Shown piece after piece: positions 48,366 through 60,055 of a DNA stretch of 64,000 nt; within the stretch, counting starts at the first letter, position 1; each line of letters opens with the position of its first letter. The notes beneath the pieces are model-generated. The model was not told the DNA's origin and ran no database searches. It saw nothing but the letters and a program-made list of their open reading frames with translations. The position numbers were made by a program, and so were the translations under genes. The stretch is from Nicotiana tabacum (lineage: Eukaryota; Streptophyta; Magnoliopsida; Solanales; Solanaceae), in contig NC_134101.1 of assembly GCF_000715075.1 (NCBI RefSeq), forward strand, positions 197,614,103 to 197,678,102, given 5' to 3'.

Positions 48366-48855
48366 AGGAGAGGCTATGGCCTATCGAAGAGCAAAAGATC
48401 TTAACAAGCAAAGAAAATTGTGGTTTGGTGAAAAGCTTGGCGAGTATGTGTCTTGTCAGCACTATTATTATGAAGCCCCTTCTTGAGACAATGTACTGGT
48501 GTGGGATGCAAAAGTTAGTAGGTGATAGTGCCACCTCGTTCCATGGAAAGCAAAGGGAACGAAGTGTCACACCAGGTTAAAGTTAAGAGAGACGAGCAAC
48601 AGTATAAAGGTTGCATATCTTCTGATATGGGGATATTTCGGTGCCTCTCTCTCGTTGTCTCGAGCCAACAACAACAACAACAATAACAACCCAGTATAAT
48701 CCCACTTAGTGAGGTAAAACTTTGAAAAAAAAGGAGCCATGGCGTAGCTGGTAACATTTCTTCCATATGACCTTGTGGTCGCAGATTTGAACCATGAAGA
48801 TAAGGGATTAGAGGAAGAGATAGAGAAGGGAAAGGGCTAAAAGTTGATGAGGAAA
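48366..48855. mobile_element. Composite SINE-like insertion in D
   Basis: About 490 bp absent from the matching place in E (near 50610-50640). It contains (AAC)n followed by CCAGTATAATCCCACTTAGT (48666-48710), which on the minus strand is the TTG-repeat tail of tobacco TS-type SINEs. It also contains a tRNA-like head, GGAGCCATGGCGTAGCTGG with a box-B-like GGTCGCAGATTTGAACC (48733-48792), in the opposite orientation. Confidence 0.6.
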
Positions 48856-49159
48856 GAATGAGTATGGTAAGCCTTTATTTATAGTGAGGTAATGACGAAA
48901 CCGGCGGCGCATTCAATGCTTTTAGGAAATAGACCGACGGCGCAATCAATGCTTTTGAGAAATAGACCAACGACGCAATCAATGCTTTTGGGGAAATGGA
49001 CCGGCGATATATTCAATGCTTCTGGGGAGAAGAACCGATGGGACACTTCGATCTCTGCAAAAACCTATGTCACAAGCATGACGTCATCGCTAGGGCCTCG
49101 GGAAAATCGAGGCTCGAATTGTTTCATATCTTTTCATTCTAAGAAATGCGAGGACTATC

Positions 49160-49603
49160 TGTATACGATCAAAATCGAAGAGTATGATTTTGAAGGTTTA
49201 AAATGGGCTATAGGCCCGAGTCCGAGGAGACTCGAAGTGGGTGTCGAATAGCTAACTCATGAAAGATCGAGTGTGTGGCATAGGCCACACTAAAGGCAGC
49301 ATTATCTCGAGGTCAATCAAGAAAGAGCGGAAATTTGTTAAAAGAACATGTGGACTAGAGCATTAATTAAAGGATGAGACTTGTATGAAATAGTACAGAT
49401 CCGTACTAGGCCGTTATACACCTGTACCAATAGAATCCTTTGCTTTTACGAGGAATGTACTATATTGGGGTTTTCCCATCCTATATAAAGGGGACCCCAA
49501 TCACTTTGTAAAGGATGAGATCATTCATTACAATAGAACATTCTTATTATTCTCTTGTTTAACGTGCTCTCCAATTACTCTTCACCTTTATTGCCTTTAC
49601 TTT
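49160..49603 (+). repeat. 3' LTR of element D (truncated)
   Basis: Starts TGTATACGATC after the purine-rich GCGAGGACTATC. It matches D's 5' LTR up to GCCTTTAC, then stops at 49603 where E's LTR begins (TGTTTACC on plus). TATA box at 49482-49489. Confidence 0.82.
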
Positions 49604-50334
49604 TGTTTACCTTGAAACTGGTATTAACAATTATATTTGATTGTGTGGTTCTAAAATATGTGATTTATTTTTATACTGGTTGTTAGGAAATAGGTGCTAA
49701 GTGTAAGTAAAGAGAATAAGATGTGCAAACCAATGCTGCCGCAAGACTGGGCCTCGAGCTGGCTGGAAAAGGGGGCCTCAAGGTCTAGTTAGGGCAGCTA
49801 GCAATGAAGAATTGATGAAGAAACAATGATATCGAAGGCTTCGAAGATAGCCTTTTGCGGTTAATAATGGGCAATAAACGAAAAACAATAAATGAACAAA
49901 TAATAAATCTATAGAGCAATTGTTGAGCGTGTTTAGGCAAGAAAAGCAGAGAATGTTCTATTGCAATGAATGATCACTCCCTTTACAAAGTAATTGGGGT
50001 CCCCTTTATATAGGAGGGGAAAACCCCAATATAGTACATTCATCATAAAAGCAAAGGATTCTATTGGTACAGGTGTATAACGGCCTAGTACAGATCTGTA
50101 CTATTTTGTACAAGCCTCATCCTTTAATTAATGCTCTAGTCCACGTGTTCTTTTAAGAAATTCTTGCTCTTTCTTAATTGACCTCGAGATAATGCTGTCC
50201 TCGGTGTGGCCTATGCCACACACTCGATCTTCACTGAGTTAGCTGTTAGACACCTACTTTGAGTCTCCTCAGACTCGGGCCTATAGGCCATTTTAAGCCT
50301 CCAAAATCATAGTCTTCAATTTTAATCGTATACA
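49604..50334 (-). repeat. 3' LTR of element E (731 bp)
   Basis: On the minus strand it starts TGTATACGATT and ends CAAGGTAAACA, as D's LTR ends GAGGTAAACA. It is longer than D's LTR (589 bp). TATA box on minus at 50005-50012. It is preceded on minus by GCAGGGACTATC. Confidence 0.82.
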
Positions 50335-51179
50335 GATAGTCCCTGCGTTTCTTAGAATGAAATGATATGAAACGATTCGAGCCTCAATTTTCCTGAGGAC
50401 CTAGCGATGATGTTATTCTTGTGACGTAGGCTTTTGCAAAGATCGAAGTGTCCCATCGGTTCATCTCCCCAGAAGCATTGAATATACCGCCGGTCCATTT
50501 CCCCAAAAAACATTGATTGCACCGTTGGTCTTTTTCCCAAAAGCATTGAATGCGCCGCCGGTTTCGTCATTGCCTCACTATAAATAAAGGCTTACCATAC
50601 TCATTACTTCTTCATCTATTGCTGTTTCGGAGGAGATTCTCGAAGGGGCCGCTCTAAAGATCGAAATGGAGTCCCCGAGGAAAAGGTTCTCGATGAGGTC
50701 GCTCTTGAGGATATACCCTCGAAAGTAGATGAGGCCTTTGGTTATTGTTTTTGCTTGTTTGTTTCATGTAAGGGCCCCTCGAGGTATTTGTAAACATTTG
50801 TTATTAACACAAGAATTTCTCCATTTTCCCTTCAATTTTTGTTGAACTCCATTCTGCCTTCATTTGTGAAAAATCCAAGTGCATGACTCTAACGATTAGT
50901 CCGAATACTGGACTTGGGTAATAATAAACCCTTAAGTTTTTAATTGATAAATATGATACTTCTTAAAGTTCTTTGTTATTCCTCGGACTAAGCTTGGATT
51001 GATTTTATACGAACTTAAGTCATCGGAACTTCTGAGCCCGAGTTGAGTGAGACTAGGTTCTTGATTTTTGAAATAAAGCTATCCTTTTTAGGGTTCGTTG
51101 ATAGTACTCAAGTGAGAATTCCCTCAAGCTTGGGACTTAGTAATCAGATGAGCATTTGCTCGATTATCGAAATAGAGAT

Positions 51180-51700
51180 AGCCTTTGGGCTTTACAGATA
51201 ATCCCCGAGTGAGGATTTTCTCGAACTCGGGTAGCCCTTGGGCTTAGTGATCAAGTGAGTGCTTGCTCGATCATCAAAATAGAGATACACCTTAGGCTTT
51301 ACAGATAGTCCCCGAGTGAGGATTTTCTCAAACTTGGGTAGCCCTTGGGCTTAGTGATCGAGTGAGTGCTTGCTCGATCATCGAAATAGAGATAGCCCTT
51401 AGGCTTTACAGATAGTCCCCGAGTGAGGATTTTCTCGAACTCGGGTAGCCCTTGGGCTTAGTGATCGAGTGAGTGCTTGCTCGATCATCGAAATAGAGAT
51501 AGCCCTTAGGATTTATAGATAGTCCCCGAGTGAGGATTTTCTCGAGCTGGGGTAGCCCTTGGGCTCAGTGATCGAGTGAGTTCTTGCTCGATCATCAAAA
51601 TAGAGATAGCCCTTAGGCTTTACAGATAGTCCCCGAATGAGAATTTTCTCGAACTCGGATAGCCCTTGGGCTTAGTAGTTGAATGAGTGCCCATTCGAAC
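51180..51700. repeat. 107-bp tandem repeat in element E
   Basis: Inverse counterpart of 47300-47935 with the same three hairpins per unit, upstream of E's antisense gene. Confidence 0.9.
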
Positions 51701-52029
51701 CCAATTTGTAGATTTTTCCTTAATGATTCCAGATGAGTTAATTCCCGATGCCTAGGTCATGACGTCAACATCATGACATAAGCGGTTGAAGTGACTGAAG
51801 GGTTGCTTTTCGTACGGTTCCCAAATCATTAATTATAGGCGGCTGACGGTCGGCCTTTTTGCTTCCTCAGCACGTTTAAACGATTTCTATAAATAGGCAA
51901 ATCCTATAACCTTACAAACTTTATTCCTTTAGTACTTCCAAAATCTATTTTAGCCTTTCTCAATTTCCTTGAACTCTCGTTTCTCCTTTTTAACAACATT
52001 TTTCATCTTCTAGGATCTTTTGCTTAGAG

Positions 52030-54578
52030 ATGGCTAGAACTTCTAAGTCTGTTCCTCAAAAGGAAAAACTTTATCGTCTTCTCGAATGACCAAAGGCAAA
52101 CCAGTAGTTCCTCCTAGTATTTAGGAGTGTATTCCCCCGCTATGAAATAATAGACAAATTTAAAATTGAGAGACCTGCCTCGACACTAGGCCGATACGAG
52201 CGCGTTTCTCGATATGTTTGTCTGGTGACTGAGGTCGGGCTTAAGAAAGTAGAGGAGGATTGAAAATGGGACAATAAGAAAATAGTGATTCCCTCCTCTG
52301 AAGAGGACATTACTACTTTTAAGGTGGGGTACTTAAGCATATATACTTACCCGTTTACGCTGGGCCTTGCAATCCCCACTCAGGGTCCCATAGACCCGGT
52401 TATCCTCGATTTTTGCCAACGGTTTCGAGTGACGCTTGGCCAGATCTACCTTCCTTCTGGCGAATTATTTACCTACTCAGGTGCTTTTTCGAACCAGATG
52501 GATGGGATGTCCTTCACCATCGATCATTTGCTCAGATTGTATAGTCCTCGACTATACCGAGAAGGCTTGATAAAGTTGCAACACCAATCTTTAAAATCTC
52601 TGTTCGTTAGTATTAATGAGGACAAAGACTATGGGTGGATGAGCCAGTTTGTCCGAGTCAAGACCTCTGATCTCATTCCTGCTAATTGGATGTCGTTTTC
52701 TGAGGAGTGGAACATGAAGCCTGAGTATACCCTGCTTCCTTTTCTTTTCTTGACGTTATATTTTCCTTTGTCCTAAACCTTTTATGTTGGTGTAGCCATT
52801 GCTTGGTTTCCCGGTGGAATCTCAAACCTCAAGGGCTGGGTTTGAAAGCTAGCCTTCACCTCCCTTACTCGGAGCGTTGCTGGCGGGATTTGGCCACGGG
52901 TCGATGGGAGGCAAAAAACCATGGTGAGTTCTTCATTTGTTTTCTAATGTTTCTGTTAAGGGGAGCTGATCTTGATTTTGTGCAGGTCTCTGGGACACCG
53001 TTGAATTGTGGCCGGCTCCAGCTGGTGAAGTGGAGGCTTCGAAACCTTCCAAATAAAGAAAAAGAAGAAGGGAGACATCTGAAAATCCCCCGAAGCCAAA
53101 GAAGAGTGTGGCTCGAAAGCCCAAGGCTAACATAGTGGCCTTATCTTCGGAAGCAGCCCAACGCCTTCGGGAATAGGAGGAGGAAGAAGAAGAAGATGAT
53201 TGCCTATTAGTAAACCATAAAGGAAAGGATCTTGATACTTCGATGCCTATCGAGCCAGTGGCAGTTGATGAGGCCCACTCTAGAGCTGAAGAGATCTCCA
53301 AAGGGAGTTCGAACAAAGTCCCCAAACCATTGTACAGAAAGAAGGTGCCTCATTTAGGGGATTATTCCATGGGAGAGGCCGATCGTCCTATCCCCAGGCC
53401 TCTCTAGATAAAAGAAAATACCCCGAGCAGGTCACTTAGGGTGATCAACGTGGATGATTCTCCCCTTGGCCCCAAGTTCTCCAAGGGGCAAATCTAGGAA
53501 GGTGTGAATATGAGATCTTCTGGAGCACAAGTAAACCATGAAGGGCATGATATCTTTCAAGAATTCCTCGCAGGGCTTGAAGATGGCCCCCACCCAGATG
53601 CGTTCTTCATTTTAGAACAAGTAAGTTTTCTGTTTTCATGGATGCGCCGTTGTTTTAGCTGTTCTGAATGTTCTTTCCTCCCCTTTTACGTAGGCTACGG
53701 TGCTCCATAAAAGGGTATTTTCCAAGTCCCAAGACGATCTTGCTTGGTGCGAGGCCGAGCTTAAGAAGACTTTGGAGGAGAGGGATGTAAAGCCTTATAT
53801 GCTAAAAAAAAGTTTGAGACTCATGATCTTTGAGTTGAGTTGATGTGGGTGTTCCAAGATCGAGCCGAGTATGTCGAGAAGGTAAGATAGTTCCCGAGAG
53901 TTTGCCACGCACTTGTTTTGTTTTAGTGGCTGACACTGTTAAACTTTGCAGTTCAGTCAGAAAGCCGAAGTGGAGGCGTAGCTTCGGGAAAAGCTTAAGG
54001 TAAAAGAAAACGAGATCCTGGGGTTGAGGCAAGGTATGGACGTCCTGGTCTCCGAGAAGGAAACTCTGAGGGAACAGTCAGCTTTGCTCAAACGCCAGCT
54101 TCGGGGTAGGAAGGAGAAGAACCTAGCTCGGGGACTTGAAATCGAGGAGCTTAAAACCAGATCTAATGTTGAGGCCGTTATGGACTCGTATCGAGATGAT
54201 GTAGAAGCTTTTAAGGCCCGGACAAGAGAGATTTCTTCAATAGCAGAGGCCAAGTTAACAAATACCCTGGACCACGCTAGGCGGCAATCCGGGAGGATGA
54301 CTCTCAAGGAGATACATGCTCGCGGATTTTATCTTTCAGCCGATATTGAAATGGAGAAAGTTTTGGAGGAAGAGTCGGCCGCTTTAATTTCCGATGAGGA
54401 TGACTCAGCCAGTGCCTCCGAGGGTAAAAGAGACGGGGATGAAGCCGCCGAGGGTGAAGGATACGGGGATGAAGCTGCCGAGGATGAGACTCCCCGAGAT
54501 GTGAGTCCTGAAGACGTAGTTGCTAAGGATGTGACCCCAAAAGTAGTTTTTAGGTTACTCCATTTTGTATACTTGTAG
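52030..54578 (+). pseudogene. Antisense spliced gene of element E
   Basis: Counterpart of 47003-44466. ATG at 52030 (MARTSKSVPQKEK), one-base loss near 52067 that shifts frame, then SSEEDITTFKVGYLSIYTYP. The first intron is damaged: the donor reads CTGAGT instead of GTGAGC and the acceptor CCAG reads CCGG. The later introns keep GT-AG: donor 52924 and acceptor 52985, donor 53621 and acceptor 53693, donor 53882 and acceptor 53951. The last exon (53952-54578) encodes a coiled coil (EKETLREQSALLKRQLRG) and an acidic tail with DGDEAAEGE repeats. Several in-frame stops lie in exon 3. Confidence 0.72.
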
Positions 54579-54884
54579 ACCTCCCTTGTGTAAATATTCC
54601 CTGTAATCATCTTTTAGAAATACAGGGGAATTTTTTACCTTGTCTTTGGTTTGATCTGGATTTACCTTTGTCTTTACTTATGGACGACTTCGTTTGAATG
54701 ACCAATCCGAGGTTGGTTTTAGGGCTCAGGGTGTCATAAACCCTTAGATTTTATCGATACATATAATGATCTTCGAGCTGAGTTTTTAAATCGATCCGAG
54801 GTAAACTCGGGATATTGTGAATATTTGAGTTCGGATCGGAGCTTCGAGCTATAAGTTTTTGGCTCTCAAGTTTTTTGAAATTGG

Positions 54885-55030
54885 CCCTTGGGCTCTTATA
54901 CATCAACCCTTCTACTCTTGTAAGATCGGCCCTTAGGCTCTTTTAAGATTGTCCCTTAGGCTATTATATCTCTGCCCTTAGGCTCTTTTAAGATTGGCCC
55001 TTAGGCTCTTATATCTCAGCCCTTAGGCTC
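54885..55030. repeat. ~23-bp tandem repeat in element E
   Basis: Degenerate units with GCCCTTAGGCTCTTTTAAGAT, the inverse of the D array at 43979-44130, beyond the 3' end of the antisense gene. Confidence 0.82.
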
Positions 55031-56667
55031 TTTAAGTTGGGCCAATTCGGCCTCTTAATATGGCTATATAATTTTTCCCTCATTTGGCTTAAAAAGACTT
55101 AGTGGAAATTATGCCTTAGCACGTGTTATTTGCGCCCATAGTTTTTTCGAAGGTTCAACATATCGGAACCTTATTAATGATTTGTTTGTGTAAACATAAT
55201 CGAACACCTCTCGAGGGGTTTTCAAGGGCTGATGTTATCGACGCCCTTGGAATTTTCGAGGGCTAAATTTATTGAAGCCCTTTGAATTTACTTAGTCGAG
55301 GGTAACCTGATTTAATCGATTTTTACAGAGTGTTTGAAGGCCTTTTAATTTATAGGGAAGTCGGATGTCTCTGAGCCGCATTATTTGGCTGTAGCCTTTA
55401 TATGACCATAGTATTTTGCATGGCCGTAGCCTTTGGGCATGTCACTTGGACTTGTTCCCTGATAACTTCCCAAACTTGTTCGAGAAGTTAAAACCCCGGG
55501 ATTATTGGCCTTGGCCTTTGTTTCGAAGGGTGCCTCTTGAGGTCTCGTTAATTCGAATTTCGAGTGCTTCTTCGAGGTTTTATTAATTCAAATTTCGATG
55601 GCAATCCCCAATTATTTTGGGTGATTCTATGTTTTGGCTTTTAAGCTGCTTCCCGTAGGATTGTAAGTGTAGAGCTTGTATGAGACAAAGTATTTTTGAT
55701 ATAACCTAAATGTTTCTTTGAATAGTCGATACATGCGTACATGTTTAGCTGCAGGGGCTCGACTATTCTATATGGACACAACCCGTTTGACTGTTTGGCC
55801 CATTATAAAGTTTTCCTATCGAGACCTATTTAGGCGTGAAAAGTTTTTCCCAAAAATGTGACCTCGTAGGGTGATGCCCCCCAGTATTCGAGGTTAATTT
55901 CAAATAAGCCTTAAATACTTGTTGACTGTTCTTCGGGTAGCATATAGGTATTGCCTCATTAAAAACCTTGCCGGTAAAATCATTTGGGACAAAATCTAAG
56001 CTTAGGAAAAAAGAGTGCAACGCATGCTGCATAACCTGCTACCTTCGTGTAGGAGGGGGTGTTCTTGAGAGCGCGAGCCTTTGAGAGCTTGCATTGTGCC
56101 AAGCCTGCAAGTTCCTTTATCAACAACTCTAGGGTCTTGCTGTCCATGACCATGATATCTCTGAGGTCCTTGGCCTGACCGGGGATGATTTCAGTGACCT
56201 GATTTGACGTCGCGAAGGCTGAGAAGCTCAATCGTACCAACTCCGAGGAAATGCTTTTCTGGAGTGAGCTTGGTGTCGTATGGCCCCGAAATGTTGACTA
56301 CTTCATGCAAATGAGTTAAAGTGGTCCTCTGTGCACATGGACTTAACCGGTCATAACATCAATATAAGTTTCAATTATTTTACCTGTTTATCCCTTGAGC
56401 GAAATCCCTGTCATATCGAAGCAATGACATCTATATTATCAATAAAAAACTAAATGAGTTTTTTTCCTAAGAGCGGGGAATAACCTCTTTCTCAGGTGTA
56501 CCTTTCTTTTCAACGATTGGCTTAGTAGCGTCGGACAACGAGGAATTGAGGATCTGGGGAATTCCTTTCTTCTCCTTTGGTTACTTGTTGTTCCACTTCT
56601 GTTGATGCCCGGAGCTGTTACTACTACTTAGCTACCTGCTTACCTTTGGAGGTCGATATCTCCGAGG

Positions 56668-57222
56668 TCAAAGGTTTTGGAGCGACACCACTTCCTCGAT
56701 TGCGAACATCTCTTTTGCAGCATGTTGTTCTCCGTGGACCATTTGCACTCCTTCCTTTGTTGGGAATTTCATCATTTGGTAGAGGGTTGATGGCACCGCC
56801 CTCATGCTATGGATCCACGACCTTTCAAGCAAAGCATTATATATCATGTCACCTTCAATGACATGGAATTTGGTGTCTTGTATGGTTCCGACCACGTTGA
56901 ATGGGAGGATGATTTCTCTTTTCGTCGTTTCACTTGCCATGTTAAAGCCATTCAAGACCAGAGATGCGAGTATGATTTGGTCGAGCAACCCGAGCTACTT
57001 CACGACCCTGTAACTTATTATATTTGCCGAGCTACCTGGATCTACGAGAACATGTTTGACTTGAACTTTATTCAAAAGGATAGAAATTACTAGTGCATTG
57101 TTTTGAGGTTGATATAAAGCCTCGATATTTTCCTCACTGAATGTGAGGGCGTCCTCGCGCAGGTAATCCCAAGTCCGCTTTTCCCTCGTGATGGATATTT
57201 TGGTACGTTTGAAAATTGGTCC
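56668..57222 (-). pseudogene. protease region of element E
   Basis: Minus strand: NALVISILLNKVQVKHVLVDPGSSANII, then FNMASETTKREIIL, EGDMIYNALLERSWIHSMRAVPS. A TAG at 56995-56997 fits CAG to TAG. The plus-strand frames here (56577-57093) are shadows of this coding strand. Confidence 0.78.
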
Positions 57223-57353
57223 CTATGGGACGTCTACTTTGCCGATGATTATGTGAATAACATGATGGGGTTCTTCAGGTTCACTCTTCCTGTTTGCATC
57301 ACTTTCTCGAAAATGGTTTTTAGCCCAGTCGTTGAGAAATTCATGAAGGTGCC
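57223..57353 (-). pseudogene. gag: C-terminal end of gag of element E
   Basis: Contains KSEPEEPHHVIHIIIGKVDVP, then TAG (57225-57223) followed by GGACC, the same stop and context as in D at 41780. Upstream coding is cut off at 57353 by element F. Confidence 0.75.
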
Positions 57354-59218
57354 TGTTATACCCAATTTTTCTCTGTATATTTTTATATATGCAGAATACT
57401 TTCAAAATAGCATATATATGCATATATAAGTATGCCCATGTGTTTTAGTATTTTTTCTAATTTTTAAAGATTTTTAAATCAATTTATTGCCCTATTTTAA
57501 CAGTACAAAAACCAATAATTGTTCCTCAAATTATCATTTTGGTGATTAATGTATTTTATTCTCATATTTATACCAAAATATAGCTAAGGTAATTTTTTCA
57601 CATTTTTACAAATTTATTTAGTATTTTTAAGGCTAAATTGCATATAATTGTAATTTTAGACTATTTTAAGATTTAATTGCATTTTATACTTATGAAATTG
57701 GTTCCAGTATTTTTAATTTAATATTTATATATTATTAATTAAGTTAGTACTTTTAATTTATTTTTAGAAATCATTTTACTATTTTTTATAAAATAAAAGG
57801 GAGAAAGTGGTTATTTAAATGCTAACCCTATTTCATTTCAATTATAGCCCGAATCAACCCCCCAATTAACCCAATTTCAAATCCCAAATTGAACGGCCCA
57901 ATTTCTATTTAACCAGCCCCTGACCCAACTAATCTAACCTACTCGACCTCCCCTTTTGGTCCAGGTCGTTGATCATTTTGATCAACGACCACAATCATTC
58001 CTTTCCTTTTTTAATTCACATACACCCAACCCTAAAATTATTTTCCCCTAACCCGACGCCTTTGAAATCCTCTCCTCTCTTAGACTCTGTCGAACATTCC
58101 CTAACCCTAGCCCCTCTCACCGTCTTCAAACCTTGAAACCACCGGAATCCATGGCCTCTCAGGCCATGAGAGTCTTAAACTCACCTCCCTTTGCTCTTAT
58201 ACTTGAAGATTCGAGGTCTGACCTTGAAGGTTTTCACTCAGATCTCTGCCTATTCAAGGTTCTACGGCCATCTCCGGCCTTGCTCTGGCGTACAATGGTG
58301 TTTCGAGACTGGTTCTGACTTCTCCGACTCAGATTAGACCTTTTCCCAAGCCTTTCTCATTTCTAGGGCTCTTCTGAAATCCTAACTCTTCGAGGTTTTC
58401 TCCGATATTTTTAGATCTATTATGTATCTATGCTCTACTTGAGTTTTCAAATGATTTCCCCAACTTTTATTTCAAAAATTACTTTCAAAATCACTTCTTT
58501 CCGATTTAGGGTTTTCTGAAACTGCTTAAAGTGTTTCTCTGACTTTTTCTTTACCTTTTCCTTTGTGTATGTGTGTCTCTAGTGTGTTCTTATGTTCTTC
58601 TTTTACCACACATGTTCTTCTACTGTGTTTCTATACTATGTGCCTATACGCTTTTCACTATACTCTGCTATTTTCTTCCACTACGATCTGATATGCTTCG
58701 CCTTCCTTCTACCATATTCTTAAGTGTTCTTACTATTTTACCTTGTTTAAGTTTTTCTAAAAAACTTGCTTAAGCATGTTTTGCTTCTACCTTTTCTTCT
58801 ACTATCAGTTGTTCTTTCATTATGCCTCAAATTAGTCTCTTCACTCTATTTGCTTGGACCTTTTTACTTGTTTGTATGTTTTCTCATGAGTTTCTGAAAG
58901 AAACCTCTGAGTATGCTTCAACTACTTGCCTCCTCATCTCTGTATCTGATTCAAGGTGGAAACCCTAGAATTTGGGGATTCTGCCGAGGTTTGATTATGT
59001 GAACTAGGGTTTTATTTTTTAGAATCCTTAACTCTTTTAGACTGATTTTTGAATCTTTGAACTGAGTTTGGACGCCTTTGTTTTCATACAATATTGAACA
59101 TTTTTGCTAAACTCTTCTACATTGGATTCTTTCTACTGATTTTGCAAGGGCATGACAAATTTCTTTCATGTTTAAACATGTCTGTATGCTTTTTATATAT
59201 GTTGATTCTTTCTTCAAA

Positions 59219-59387
59219 CACTACAAAAAAACTGGATTTAGCTACTAACGTCGTCGCTAATCTGTCGTTAAAATGCTCGTTGCTAGAAGAATCTTTTGAT
59301 AATCCGTCGCTAAATGAGATTAGCGACGGATTTTTCTGTTTAGCTACAGATTTTGTTCGTCGCTAAACCCTGGTTTTTTTAGTAGTG
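59219..59387. mobile_element. CACTA-type MITE (169 bp)
   Basis: Ends CACTACAAAAAAACTGG and (reverse) CACTACTAAAAAAACCAGG, flanked by AAA on both sides (59216-59218 and 59388-59390), a 3-bp target duplication. Subterminal GTCGCTAA repeats occur throughout. No transposase; it would need CACTA transposase in trans. Confidence 0.85.
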
Positions 59388-59771
59388 AAAGAAGTTTTCA
59401 AACTAGTGATTGATTCAGAATCCTTTTTAATAGGTCTAATTGATTGTTACTGATTTTCCTTAAGCTAAAACCTTTTCCACCTTTCTGACTTGGTTCATTT
59501 ATACCAAATCTATGATCTCTAATTTCCTGGCTGTTAACCAATGCCCTTGCCTTATTTGCATAAACCGTGTACTGTCAAGACCCTGTCCTTAAATAACCTT
59601 TATGTATTTGCCTCTAATTTACTACTTTGCACAAAGTGTTTAACTACTTTCTTTCCTTAATTAGTTTTACCCGTTTGAGTCCGAATCCCTTAATTAAGGA
59701 AAACCTTGTGTAATTGATTGACAATCAGTCTTCAAACTATTTCTTACCTTATTTCTGCTTGCTTTCTACAC

Positions 59772-59778
59772 TATAAAA
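59772..59778 (+). promoter_or_regulatory. Candidate TATA box in F LTR
   Basis: TATAAAAGG in the last third of the LTR, about 380 bases upstream of the gag reading. Confidence 0.55.
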
Positions 59779-60055
59779 GGCACAACCCCTTTTCACCACT
59801 ACACACTTCAGATTATTTAGTGTCGTTTTGGGATTCGTCTACTTTTATCAATAAAATGAGGCATTTAGCTTTCTAAATTCTCCAAATCAATTTGTCGCTA
59901 GGCCTACCTCGGGCACAACGAGGCTCCCAAATTAGGACACGATTTACATTCTTGCACTATATGTTTAAATATCGCAACATCTTTTCCTTATAATCCTCAC
60001 TAACTTGTTACCTTTTGTTTTATTTTTCATTTTTATTCCCCTCCCCAAAGGTTAG

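Larger units (their letters stand above)
30211..49603 (+). mobile_element. Element D: non-autonomous Tat-type retrotransposon
   Basis: Plus-strand element: 5' LTR (split by C), PBS, gag, protease, spacer, antisense gene, 3' LTR (cut by E). Between protease and 3' LTR there is no RT YVDD box, RNase H or integrase core, so mobility needs enzymes in trans. Gag-protease wording (PKKFRMPDIPKYNGTTDP, ILVDPGS) is that of Retand/Tat-like elements. The left flank is AAGGAT. The distal 3' LTR must lie right of the window. Confidence 0.82.
49604..57353 (-). mobile_element. Element E: D-family element in inverse orientation
   Basis: Minus-strand relative of D: 3' LTR (50334-49604), antisense gene on plus, spacer, protease, end of gag. 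It is cut at 57353 by element F; the rest of gag and the 5' LTR must lie right of the window. Identity to D is about 88% by eye, so E is a separate old insertion and not a recent inverted copy. Confidence 0.8.
57354..59960 (+). repeat. 5' LTR of element F (right end approximate)
   Basis: Begins TGTTATACCCAATTTTTC directly after E sequence. The 3' end is not clear because the other LTR is outside the window; it should lie after the TATA box, about 59940-60050. A CACTA MITE sits inside. The 61-aa, 66-aa and 90-aa frames here are not supported. Confidence 0.65.

Noticed and set aside
48733..48795. A tRNA gene
   Set aside because: Box A and box B-like words are present but no cloverleaf can be completed; this is a SINE head.
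56577..57093. Plus-strand frames of 69-94 codons
   Set aside because: Shadows of E's minus-strand protease, which has VDPGS and family motifs.
39990..57353. A recent large palindromic duplication
   Set aside because: Arms differ by about 12% by eye, have different LTR lengths and private insertions, and the junction lies at an LTR end, so two separate insertions fit better.
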